Assembly: GCA_900540985.1 (NCBI GenBank)
Contig: UQIC01000048.1
Span: 1-13,314 of the forward strand
DNA from: an uncultured Collinsella sp.
GTDB lineage: Bacteria; Actinomycetota; Coriobacteriia; Coriobacteriales; Coriobacteriaceae
DNA length: 13,314 nt
Direction of reading: 5' to 3'
Below the pieces are notes generated by a model that saw nothing but the letters and a program-made list of their open reading frames with translations, did no database searches and was not told the origin of the DNA. This document shows positions 7,095-13,314 of the stretch, one piece after another. The first letter of the stretch is position 1; each line of letters begins with the position of its first letter. The position numbers and the translations under genes are program-made.

Positions 7095-8003
7095 ATGGCA
7101 AAACAGCTGCCAAAGCGCGACCTTGAGAACGTGGGCCTGGGCGTCACGGGTGCGTGCGTAGCGCTCGTGACGCTTGTCGTTGCCGCGCTCATCTTTATGG
7201 TCGCCCAAAAGGGCCTCTCGGCTTTTGTCAAGGATGGCGTCTCGGTCGTCGAGTTTTTCACCGGTACCAAGTGGGACCTGGCCAACACAGCCGAAAACGG
7301 CCTGCCCTATACCGGCGCCCTGCCCCTGATCGTCACCTCGTTTGCGGTCATGGTGCTCTCCACGCTTATCGCGCTGCCCATCGCCATCGGCTCTGCCATC
7401 TTTGCGGTCGAGATCCAGCCTAAGTTTGGCTCCAAGGTCTTTCAGCCGCTTATTGAGCTTTTGACCGGCATTCCCTCGGTCGTCTTTGGCCTGATCGGTT
7501 TTCACGTGGTCGTCGGACTTATGAAGAGCGTTTTCCATGTGAGCACGGGACTGGGTATCTTGCCCGGCGCCATCGTGTTGGCCGTCATGATTCTGCCGAC
7601 GATGACCACGCTTTCGGTCGATGGCCTGCGCGCCGTTCCCGACAGCTACCGTCAGGGTTCGCTTGCGCTGGGCTACACCCGCTGGCAGACCATCTGGCAC
7701 GTGGTGCTCAAGTCCGCCATGCCGTCGCTCATGACCGCAGTCATCCTTGGCATGACCCGCGCCTTTGGTGAGACGCTCGCCGTGCGCATGGTCATCGGAG
7801 GCATCGAGTCCATGCCGACGTCGCTGCTGTCGCCGGCGTCCACCATCACCACCACGCTTACCACGTCTATGGCGGTCTATGCCGAGGGCTCGGCCCAGGA
7901 CGATGTTCTGTGGGCGCTCGGTCTGCTGCTGATGGGCATGAGTCTCATCTTCATCCTGATCATCCACCTTATCGGCCGCAAGGGGGCGAAGGCTCGTGGC
8001 TAG
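7095..8003 (+). CDS. pstC: Phosphate ABC transporter permease PstC
   Basis: PstC is one of the two membrane subunits forming the phosphate channel. The 302-residue protein has six hydrophobic segments, at about 14-38, 74-104, 117-143, 154-173, 210-235 and 271-294. The cytoplasmic EAA loop that contacts the PstB ATPase is at about 181-210 (VPDSYRQGSLALGYTRW). The loop after the first segment, including GTKWD, is typical of PstC. GGAAAGG precedes the ATG. The last eight bases overlap the pstA reading frame, pointing to translational coupling. Confidence 0.95.
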   Translation: MAKQLPKRDLENVGLGVTGACVALVTLVVAALIFMVAQKGLSAFVKDGVSVVEFFTGTKWDLANTAENGLPYTGALPLIVTSFAVMVLSTLIALPIAIGSAIFAVEIQPKFGSKVFQPLIELLTGIPSVVFGLIGFHVVVGLMKSVFHVSTGLGILPGAIVLAVMILPTMTTLSVDGLRAVPDSYRQGSLALGYTRWQTIWHVVLKSAMPSLMTAVILGMTRAFGETLAVRMVIGGIESMPTSLLSPASTITTTLTTSMAVYAEGSAQDDVLWALGLLLMGMSLIFILIIHLIGRKGAKARG

Positions 8004-8922
8004 CACGCGCATCTATATCGACGAGGCGAGACTCGGTCGCGTCCAAAAGCAGGACCGCATCGCCACGGGCGTGCTGACGGCGATCGCCGCCATCGTCATG
8101 CTCGTCGTCATTTCCATGGTGGCCTATATCCTGTTCGAGGGCATCTCGACGCTGTTCCAGCCGGGATTTCTCACGCAGCCCGCGCGCGCCAACGGAACCC
8201 AGGGCGGCGTGCTCTACCAGCTGTTCGACTCGTTCTATCTGCTGCTGATTACCCTAGCCATCTCGGTGCCCATCAGCCTGGGCGGCGCGGTCTTTTTGGT
8301 TGAGTACGCGCCGGACGGACCCATCCGCGACATCGCCTCCACCGCTATCGAGACGCTGTCCTCGCTGCCCTCCATCGTCGTCGGCATGTTCGGCTTTCTG
8401 GTGTTCTCGGTGCAGCTGGGCTGGAAGTACTCCATCATCTCCGGCGCCGTCGCGCTCACCATGTTCAACATCCCCATCCTGGTGCGCGTGATCCAGCAGG
8501 CGCTCGAGGATGTGCCCCAGGCCCAGCGCGATGCGTGCCTGGCCATGGGCCTCACTCGCTGGGAGGCTACGCTGCACATCCTGATCCCCGAGGCCATGCC
8601 CGCCATCGTGACCGGCATCGTGCTTTCGGCCGGCCGTGTGTTTGGTGAGGCCGCGGCACTGCTCTTTACCTCGGGCATGAGCTCGCCGGTTCGCCTGAAT
8701 TTCTTGAGCTTTAACCTGTCGAGTCCCACCTGCGCCTGGAACGTGTTCCGTCCCGGCGAGTCGCTCGCCGTGCATATTTACAAGATCTATGGCGAGGGCA
8801 GCCCCGAGGCCCAGCAGATCGTCTGGGGCACCGCGGCGCTGCTGATGATTTGCGTGCTGCTGTTTAACGTAGTCGCCCGTATCGTGGGCAAGCAACTGGC
8901 AAGGAAGATGACGGCCGAATGA
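7996..8922 (+). CDS. pstA: Phosphate ABC transporter permease PstA
   Basis: PstA is the second channel subunit, pairing with PstC. The 308-residue protein has hydrophobic segments near 25-50, 78-103, 121-140, 146-165, 204-226 and 275-296. Its EAA loop is at 172-203 (DVPQAQRDACLAMGLTRWEATLHILIPEAMP). I take the GTG at 7996 as start because it has purine-rich sequence upstream (GGGGGCGAAGG) and no ATG gives the full N-terminus. It overlaps the end of pstC by eight bases. Its stop TGA overlaps the pstB start as ATGA. Confidence 0.94.
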   Translation: MASTRIYIDEARLGRVQKQDRIATGVLTAIAAIVMLVVISMVAYILFEGISTLFQPGFLTQPARANGTQGGVLYQLFDSFYLLLITLAISVPISLGGAVFLVEYAPDGPIRDIASTAIETLSSLPSIVVGMFGFLVFSVQLGWKYSIISGAVALTMFNIPILVRVIQQALEDVPQAQRDACLAMGLTRWEATLHILIPEAMPAIVTGIVLSAGRVFGEAAALLFTSGMSSPVRLNFLSFNLSSPTCAWNVFRPGESLAVHIYKIYGEGSPEAQQIVWGTAALLMICVLLFNVVARIVGKQLARKMTAE

Positions 8923-9791
8923 GCGAGATGAAAGCAACGACCGCAACCGAAGCGGCATCGTCCGAGACCCAGGACTTCCTGTCGAGCGTGGGGGAGAGCG
9001 AGAAGCGCGTTCGCGTGAGCGGCAAGGCCGTGAGCGACGAGGTCGTGCTCTCTACCAAGGACGTCAACGTGTACTATGGCGACCACCATGCGCTGCACGA
9101 TACGTCGCTCGACTTTCACAAGGGCGAGATCACGGCGCTCATTGGGCCTTCGGGCTGCGGTAAGTCGACCTTCTTACGTAGCCTCAACCTCATGAATCGC
9201 GAGATTCGCGGCTGCCGCGTGGAGGGCGAGATCAGCTACCGCGGGCGCAACGTGAACACCAAGACCGAGAACACGTACGAGCTGCGTCGCTCCATTGGCA
9301 TGGTGTTTCAGCAGCCCAACCCTTTCCGCAAGTCCATTCGCGACAACATTACGTTTGCGCCCAAGCGCCACGGCATCACCGACCGCGACGAGCTTGATCG
9401 TATGGTCGAGGAGAGCCTGCGTGGTGCGGCACTGTGGGACGAGGTCAAGGACAAGCTCGACAAGAGCGCCTACGCGCTTTCGGGCGGCCAACAGCAGCGT
9501 CTGTGCATTGCACGCACGCTGGCGCTCAACCCCGACGTGATTTTGTTTGACGAGCCCTGCTCGGCGCTCGATCCCATCTCGACGCTGGCGATCGAGGACC
9601 TGATGTCATCGATTGTGGCCGAGCGTGCCATCGTCATCGTGACGCACAACATGGAGCAGGCGTCGCGTGTGTCAAACCGAACGGCGTTCTTCTACATGGG
9701 CGATATGGTCGAGTACGACGAGACCGACGAGATTTTCCAACGGCCCAAGGATAAGCGGCTGAATGATTACCTCACCGGCATGTTCTCCTAG
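8919..9791 (+). CDS. pstB: Phosphate ABC transporter ATPase PstB
   Basis: PstB hydrolyses ATP to drive phosphate import through PstCA. All nucleotide-binding motifs are present: Walker A GPSGCGKST (76-84), Q-loop Q131 in FQQPNPF, signature LSGGQ (187-191), Walker B VILFDE (207-212) and switch H243. The 290-residue protein is about 35-40 residues longer at the N-terminus than typical PstB of about 250. The extra residues are polar and charged (MSEMKATTATEAASSETQD...) with no recognisable domain. The ATG at 8919 overlaps the pstA stop; an ATG three codons later is an alternative start. phoU, which often follows pstB, is absent here. Confidence 0.95.
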   Translation: MSEMKATTATEAASSETQDFLSSVGESEKRVRVSGKAVSDEVVLSTKDVNVYYGDHHALHDTSLDFHKGEITALIGPSGCGKSTFLRSLNLMNREIRGCRVEGEISYRGRNVNTKTENTYELRRSIGMVFQQPNPFRKSIRDNITFAPKRHGITDRDELDRMVEESLRGAALWDEVKDKLDKSAYALSGGQQQRLCIARTLALNPDVILFDEPCSALDPISTLAIEDLMSSIVAERAIVIVTHNMEQASRVSNRTAFFYMGDMVEYDETDEIFQRPKDKRLNDYLTGMFS

Positions 9792-9809
9792 TCCGGGACA
9801 TGCTTGAGG

Positions 9810-9835
9810 CCCGCGGCGGCCACGGTTGCCGCGGG
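9810..9835 (+). other. GC-rich hairpin after pstB
   Basis: CCCGCGGC (9810-9817) pairs perfectly with GCCGCGGG (9828-9835) around a ten-base loop, 18 bases after the pstB stop. No T-tract follows, so it is probably not a terminator alone. With the next stem it forms a double-hairpin 3' end that may stabilise the pst message. Confidence 0.5.
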
Positions 9836-9847
9836 ACTGATTGGAGA

Positions 9848-9884
9848 GGCGGGTCATCTCTTGCGGGAGATGGCCCGCCTTTTT
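9848..9884 (+). terminator. Strong intrinsic terminator of the pst operon
   Basis: GGCGGGTCATCTC (9848-9860) pairs with GAGATGGCCCGCC (9867-9879) over 13 positions with one G-U wobble, a six-base loop, and a five-T tract at 9880-9884. It closes the pst operon and separates it from the ABC-F gene. Confidence 0.93.
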
Positions 9885-9910
9885 GTGTCGTGTGCGCCCC
9901 GCCTTTTCGC

Positions 9911-9919
9911 TGCTATCAT
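9911..9919 (+). promoter_or_regulatory. Candidate extended -10 promoter of the ABC-F gene
   Basis: TGCTATCAT is an extended -10 element (TG, one base, TATCAT with five of six consensus bases), 36 bases upstream of the start codon and just after the pst terminator. No clear -35 is seen, which is acceptable for extended -10 promoters. Confidence 0.45.
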
Positions 9920-9954
9920 GGACAACGTTGAATTTCTACGAAGGAGCAGGGCAT

Positions 9955-11814
9955 ATGGCGATTCTTTTGGGATGCGATTCCGTCAGCCTAGAGTTTCCCA
10001 CCAAACATATTTTCGATAACGTGACGCTCGGCGTGGGCGAGGGCGACCGCATTGGTATTGTCGGTAAAAACGGCGACGGCAAGTCGACGCTGCTGAGCGT
10101 TCTCGCCGGCACGCTGGAGCCCGACGACGGCCGTGTGACGCACCGCCGCGGCACGACGATCGGATTGCTCGGCCAAAAGGACCAGCTTGTCGACACCGAT
10201 ACCGTGCATCATGCCGTTGTGGGCGACACGCCCGAGTATGAGTGGGCGTCGAGCCCCCGCACGCGCCAGATCCTCGCCGGTCTTATTAGCGATGTGCCCT
10301 GGGAGGGCACGGTGGGCGAGCTTTCGGGCGGCCAGCGCCGTCGCGTGGACCTCGCGCGCCTGCTGATCGGCGACTACGACGTGCTCATGCTCGACGAGCC
10401 CACCAACCACCTGGACATGCGCACCATCAACTGGCTTGCGCGTCACTTAAAGGCCCGCTGGCAACGCGGCCAGGGCGCCATGCTCGTGGTCACGCACGAC
10501 CGCTGGTTCTTGGACGAGGTCTGCACCAGCATGTGGGAGGTCCACGACGGCCAGGTCGATCCCTTCGAGGGCGGCTACTCGGCATACATCCTGCAGCGCG
10601 TGGAGCGCGACCGCATGGCTGCCGTTACCGAGGAGCGCCGTCGCAACATGGCGCGCAAGGAGCTCGCGTGGCTGAGCCGCGGCGCCCAGGCTCGTTCCAC
10701 CAAGCCCAAGTTTCGCGTGGAGGCCGCCCGCGAGCTCATCGCCGACGTGCCGCCCGTGCGCGACGAGCTGGAGCTCAAGCGCCTGGCGGTGAGCCGCCTG
10801 GGCAAGCAGGTTATCGACGTGGTCGACGTGGACGCCGGCTATGCGGATACCGATGGCGCGCCCAAGCAGGTACTTTCCGACGTGACCTGGCTCATCGGAG
10901 CGGGCGACCGCTATGGTCTTTTGGGCGAGAACGGCGCCGGCAAGTCGACCTTGCTCGACGTGATCCAGGGCAAGATCGCGCCCACGCGCGGCCGCGTGAA
11001 GATTGGCCAGACGGTGCGCTTTGGCGTGCTGTCGCAGCAGCTCGAGGAGCTTGAACCCTACATGGGCGATACGATCCGCGAGGTGCTCGGCAACTATAAG
11101 AAGTACTACGTCATCGACGGCAAGGAGACTTCGCCCGAGAAGCTCTGCGAGCGCCTGGGCTTTACGACCCAGCAGCTCTGGAGCCGCATCGGCGATCTTT
11201 CGGGCGGCCAGCGCCGTCGCCTGTCGCTGTTGCTGACGATCCTGGACGAGCCCAACGTGCTTATCTTGGACGAGCCTGGTAACGACCTGGATACCGATAT
11301 GCTCGCGATTGTCGAGGACCTGCTCGACGGCTGGCCCGGCACGCTGATCCTGGTGACACACGACCGCTTCTTGATGGAGCGCGTGACCGACCATCAGTGG
11401 GCGCTGCTCGACGGTCACCTGACGCATATGCCCGGCGGCGTCGACCAGTACCTGCGCCTGTGTAACGCCACCGCCGAGGGCGAGCCCGTGGGTGCGCCGA
11501 GCGCCAAGACCGGCACGTTTGACACCGGTGCCGCGGCGGCTGCGGCCGAAAAGCCCAAGTCGAGTGGCCAGCCCAATGGCCTTTCCAACGCCGAGCGCCA
11601 GAAGCTCCGCCGCGAGGTGAGCTCGCTCGAGCGCAAAATGGAGACGCAGCGCGCCCGCGTGGAGGAGGCCGAGGCTGCGATGGCCCAGGTCGACCCCACC
11701 AACTACACGGCGCTGGGCGAGCAGCAGGCAAAGATTGACGAGGCCCACGCCGCCATGGACGAGTTGGAGATGGCGTGGCTCGAGGCGAGCGAGAAACTCG
11801 AAGGCGAGGAGTAG
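9955..11814 (+). CDS. uup: ABC-F family ATPase, Uup-like
   Basis: ABC-F proteins are soluble twin-ATPases that bind the ribosome or branched nucleic acids; Uup in Escherichia coli is linked to ribosome function and transposon excision. The 619-residue protein has two ATP-binding domains: Walker A at 37-45 and 324-332, LSGGQ at 123-127 and 415-419, Walker B around D147/E148 and D439/E440, and switch histidines H181 and H469. The linker segment RKELAWLSRGAQARSTK (234-250) and a charged C-terminal coiled coil (about 545-619) are typical of Uup. An Ala-rich spacer (about 510-545) precedes the coil. No membrane segments are present, so it is not a transporter. The ATG at 9955 has AAGGAG nine bases upstream. 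Confidence 0.9.
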   Translation: MAILLGCDSVSLEFPTKHIFDNVTLGVGEGDRIGIVGKNGDGKSTLLSVLAGTLEPDDGRVTHRRGTTIGLLGQKDQLVDTDTVHHAVVGDTPEYEWASSPRTRQILAGLISDVPWEGTVGELSGGQRRRVDLARLLIGDYDVLMLDEPTNHLDMRTINWLARHLKARWQRGQGAMLVVTHDRWFLDEVCTSMWEVHDGQVDPFEGGYSAYILQRVERDRMAAVTEERRRNMARKELAWLSRGAQARSTKPKFRVEAARELIADVPPVRDELELKRLAVSRLGKQVIDVVDVDAGYADTDGAPKQVLSDVTWLIGAGDRYGLLGENGAGKSTLLDVIQGKIAPTRGRVKIGQTVRFGVLSQQLEELEPYMGDTIREVLGNYKKYYVIDGKETSPEKLCERLGFTTQQLWSRIGDLSGGQRRRLSLLLTILDEPNVLILDEPGNDLDTDMLAIVEDLLDGWPGTLILVTHDRFLMERVTDHQWALLDGHLTHMPGGVDQYLRLCNATAEGEPVGAPSAKTGTFDTGAAAAAAEKPKSSGQPNGLSNAERQKLRREVSSLERKMETQRARVEEAEAAMAQVDPTNYTALGEQQAKIDEAHAAMDELEMAWLEASEKLEGEE

Positions 11815-11820
11815 TCGAGG

Positions 11821-12591
11821 ATGATCAAGGCCGCATTTTTCGATATCGACGGCACGTTGCTGAGCTTTAAGACCCATCGGATTCCGGCGTCGGCGCAACA
11901 GGTGCTCGACAGCTTTCGCGAGCAGGGGATTGCGTGCATAATCGCCACGGGTCGCCCGACCTATCAGATGCCGGATTGGCTGTTCGACTTGGGTTGGGAT
12001 GCGTACATTACGCTTTCGGGCCAGCACTGTTTTGATGCCAAGGGCGTCTACCGCAGCTGTCCGATCGACCCGGAAGACGTTGCGGTGATTGTGGACCAGG
12101 TGGCGCAGGGGCGCTACGACTCACTGTGCATGCAGGGCGAGAATTCGTTTGTGAACCGTCTGTCCAAGCGTGTGGTGGCTGCTGGCGACAATGCCGGAAT
12201 CTCGTATCACGAGGAGCCTTTCGAGCACGCTTTCGATGCGCCGGTTTACCAGTTCTGCGCCTTTGTGGACCCGGCCGACCAGGGCATAGTTACCGATGTC
12301 CTGTCGCATTCTACAACCACGCGCTGGTGCGACCTGTTCTGTGACATTATTCCGGCCAACGGCGGCAAGGACCTGGGCGTGGCGGCGACGCTGGAGCGCC
12401 TGGGCATCGACGCGAGCGAGGCGATTGCCTTTGGCGATGGCGAGAACGACCTGTCGATGTTTGCCGCCGTGGGCACGAGCGTGGCCATGGGCAACGCGCA
12501 AGACACGGTGAAGGCTGCGGCGACCTACGTGACGACCGCCGTGGACGACGACGGGATCTATAACGCCGCGAAGCACTTTGGGCTGCTATAG
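11821..12591 (+). CDS. Cof-type HAD-IIB family phosphatase
   Basis: This is a cytoplasmic HAD phosphatase of the Cof/YidA type, which act on sugar phosphates, nucleotides or cofactor phosphates. The 256-residue protein has motif I FFDIDGTLL (D8, D10), motif II ATGR with T43, motif III K183 in NGGKDLGV, and motif IV AFGDGENDLSMF (D206, D210). The large C2 cap between motifs II and III defines subgroup IIB. The gene begins six bases after the ABC-F stop, with GAGGAG inside the end of that gene as ribosome binding site, so the two are almost certainly co-transcribed. The substrate is not predictable from sequence. Confidence 0.9.
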   Translation: MIKAAFFDIDGTLLSFKTHRIPASAQQVLDSFREQGIACIIATGRPTYQMPDWLFDLGWDAYITLSGQHCFDAKGVYRSCPIDPEDVAVIVDQVAQGRYDSLCMQGENSFVNRLSKRVVAAGDNAGISYHEEPFEHAFDAPVYQFCAFVDPADQGIVTDVLSHSTTTRWCDLFCDIIPANGGKDLGVAATLERLGIDASEAIAFGDGENDLSMFAAVGTSVAMGNAQDTVKAAATYVTTAVDDDGIYNAAKHFGLL

Positions 12592-12614
12592 CTGCGGGCC
12601 GTCACCCGGCGCCT

Positions 12615-12650
12615 GGGGACACTCCTTGCGGGGCGTCCCCATTTTGTTTT
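12615..12650 (+). terminator. Intrinsic terminator after the Cof-type phosphatase
   Basis: GGGGAC (12615-12620) pairs with GTCCCC (12635-12640), with partial inner pairing, followed by ATTTTGTTTT. The left side TGGGGACACTCCTT resembles the repeat core TGGGGACGTTCCTT at 5924-5937 in 12 of 14 bases, so this terminator may derive from that repeat. Confidence 0.8.
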
Positions 12651-12671
12651 CGTCCCGCACGTTTTGTGAAA

Positions 12672-12753
12672 CACGGCTAACTTTTAGGCAAAGTAGTAAG
12701 ACATGGGCAACTTTTGCGGTAAAGTTAGCCGTGGAAAGTATCCAAAGGCTAAC
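12672..12753. promoter_or_regulatory. Operator array upstream of the metal-dependent regulator
   Basis: CACGGCTAACTTT (12672-12684) and AAAGTTAGCCGTG (12721-12733) form a perfect 13-base inverted repeat. A third half-site GGCTAAC lies at 12747-12753, facing GTTAGCC at 12724-12730. A weaker relative, GGGCAACTTTT, starts at 12705. GTTAGCC/GGCTAAC is the core of the known DtxR/IdeR box, which supports metal-dependent autorepression. A weak promoter (TTGCGG at 12714, TATCCA at 12739) would place the second half-site between -35 and -10. Confidence 0.6.
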
Positions 12754-12778
12754 TAACAATCATCGCGAAAGGCGGCCC

Positions 12779-13156
12779 ATGGCCCTGCGTGAATCCGGAG
12801 AAGACTATCTCGAATCTATTTATGTGCTCTCGGAGCGCCAAGGCATCGTTCGATCGATTGACGTCGCCGAATACCTAGGTGTAACCAAGGCAAGCGTCTC
12901 TAAAGCCATGGCGACGCTGGAGAACAGCGGCTATGTCGAAATGGGCAAACGAGATGTTCATCTGACGGAGCGAGGGCTGGAGGTCGCTCGTCAAATGTGG
13001 GAGCGTCACTGCTTTTTCGTGGGGCTGCTGGAGGATGCGGGTGTTTCTGCTGAGGTCGCGTCGCAAGAGGGCTGCCACATGGAGCACTGCCTGAGCGAGG
13101 AGAGCTTTGAGAAGTTGAGATCGATGCTGGGACGGGACAGCGACCGGGACCAGTAG
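12779..13156 (+). CDS. DtxR/MntR family metal-dependent transcriptional repressor
   Basis: This protein should bind DNA when loaded with Mn2+ or Fe2+ and control metal uptake. The 125-residue protein has an N-terminal winged helix (recognition region around VTKASVSKAMATLENSGYV, 35-53) and a short dimerisation domain. Metal ligands can be aligned with Bacillus MntR: D9, E12, H77, C99, E102, H103. C99 replaces the MntR glutamate and matches the cysteine of iron-sensing DtxR, so the site is mixed. There is no SH3-like third domain, so it is MntR-sized or slightly shorter. The ATG has AAAGG six bases upstream; a longer reading from 12578 would run through the terminator and operator and is rejected. 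No metal transporter lies in the window. Confidence 0.9.
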   Translation: MALRESGEDYLESIYVLSERQGIVRSIDVAEYLGVTKASVSKAMATLENSGYVEMGKRDVHLTERGLEVARQMWERHCFFVGLLEDAGVSAEVASQEGCHMEHCLSEESFEKLRSMLGRDSDRDQ

Positions 13157-13314
13157 CCCCACCAACTAAGTTCAACTCAGACAAGGAACCCCGCCAGCAA
13201 GCGATGTCCAAGAACCACCAACAACGTCACCGCAGGCCGGGGTCGGGCTTGGTTTTGAAAACATTCCGCACTGATATTTTCTGTATTGAAGACGTCGATG
13301 ATGCACCCGTATAC
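13157..13314. other. Unassigned end of window
   Basis: No gene can be supported. A plus-strand frame from ATG 13204 stays open for 37 codons to the edge (beginning MSKNHQQRHRRPGSG), but AAGGAA lies 15 bases away from it and the product is not recognised. A minus-strand frame is open for about 45 codons from the edge. GC content drops from about 13250 on. No terminator is visible after the regulator gene. Confidence 0.25.

Noticed and set aside
6018..8012. 664-codon minus-strand open frame opposite pstS and pstC
   Set aside because: It spans two well-supported genes and is rich in Gly, Asp, His and Arg, as expected from the complement of GC-biased codons.
10447..12027. 526-codon minus-strand open frame opposite the ABC-F gene
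   Set aside because: Antisense shadow of two clear ATPase domains with no motif of its own.
13128..13136. TGGGACGGG in the end of the regulator gene, also found in the palindrome at 2414
   Set aside because: Nine bases shared in a GC-rich genome is too little to claim that a repeat has entered the coding region.

Overview
The window looks like a stretch of chromosomal core genome from a GC-rich Gram-positive anaerobe of the Coriobacteriia, most likely Collinsella. This is an inference from high-GC codon use, the mix of genes, the Tat-type lipoprotein phosphate binder and the style of the short palindromic repeats between genes. No database search was possible. I see no phage, insertion sequence, CRISPR array, rRNA or tRNA, and no gene that is clearly new to science.

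Layout. Positions 1-291 hold no gene I can assign, only a short repeat and a candidate promoter. Then come tgt (tRNA queuosine modification, 292-1431, +), a LOG-family nucleotide-processing gene (1644-2402, +) and, facing it, a DegV/FakB-type fatty-acid-binding gene (2571-3431, -). The convergent gap between those two holds two back-to-back palindromic elements. A divergent gap leads to a HAD phosphatase (3588-4250, +) and a PepV-like dipeptidase (4306-5742, +). After it comes a 389-base gap with a ~104-base imperfect palindrome, a terminator, a repeat and the control region of the phosphate operon.

The pst operon, pstS-pstC-pstA-pstB (6132-9791, +), encodes a complete high-affinity phosphate ABC importer. 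It is tightly packed, with overlapping stop/start codons at pstC/pstA and pstA/pstB, and ends at a very strong intrinsic terminator. No phoU follows. Next are a Uup-type ABC-F ATPase (9955-11814) and a Cof-type HAD phosphatase (11821-12591), which probably form a two-gene unit ending in a terminator. The last gene is a small DtxR/MntR-family metal-dependent repressor (12779-13156). Its upstream region carries three copies of a GGCTAAC half-site, one pair forming a perfect 13-base inverted repeat, which suggests autoregulation by metal.

The gene set is ordinary. The most interesting material lies between genes: several distinct palindromic elements, a dispersed GGGGAC-type repeat, a terminator sitting in the leader of the LOG gene, and the operator array of the metal regulator.
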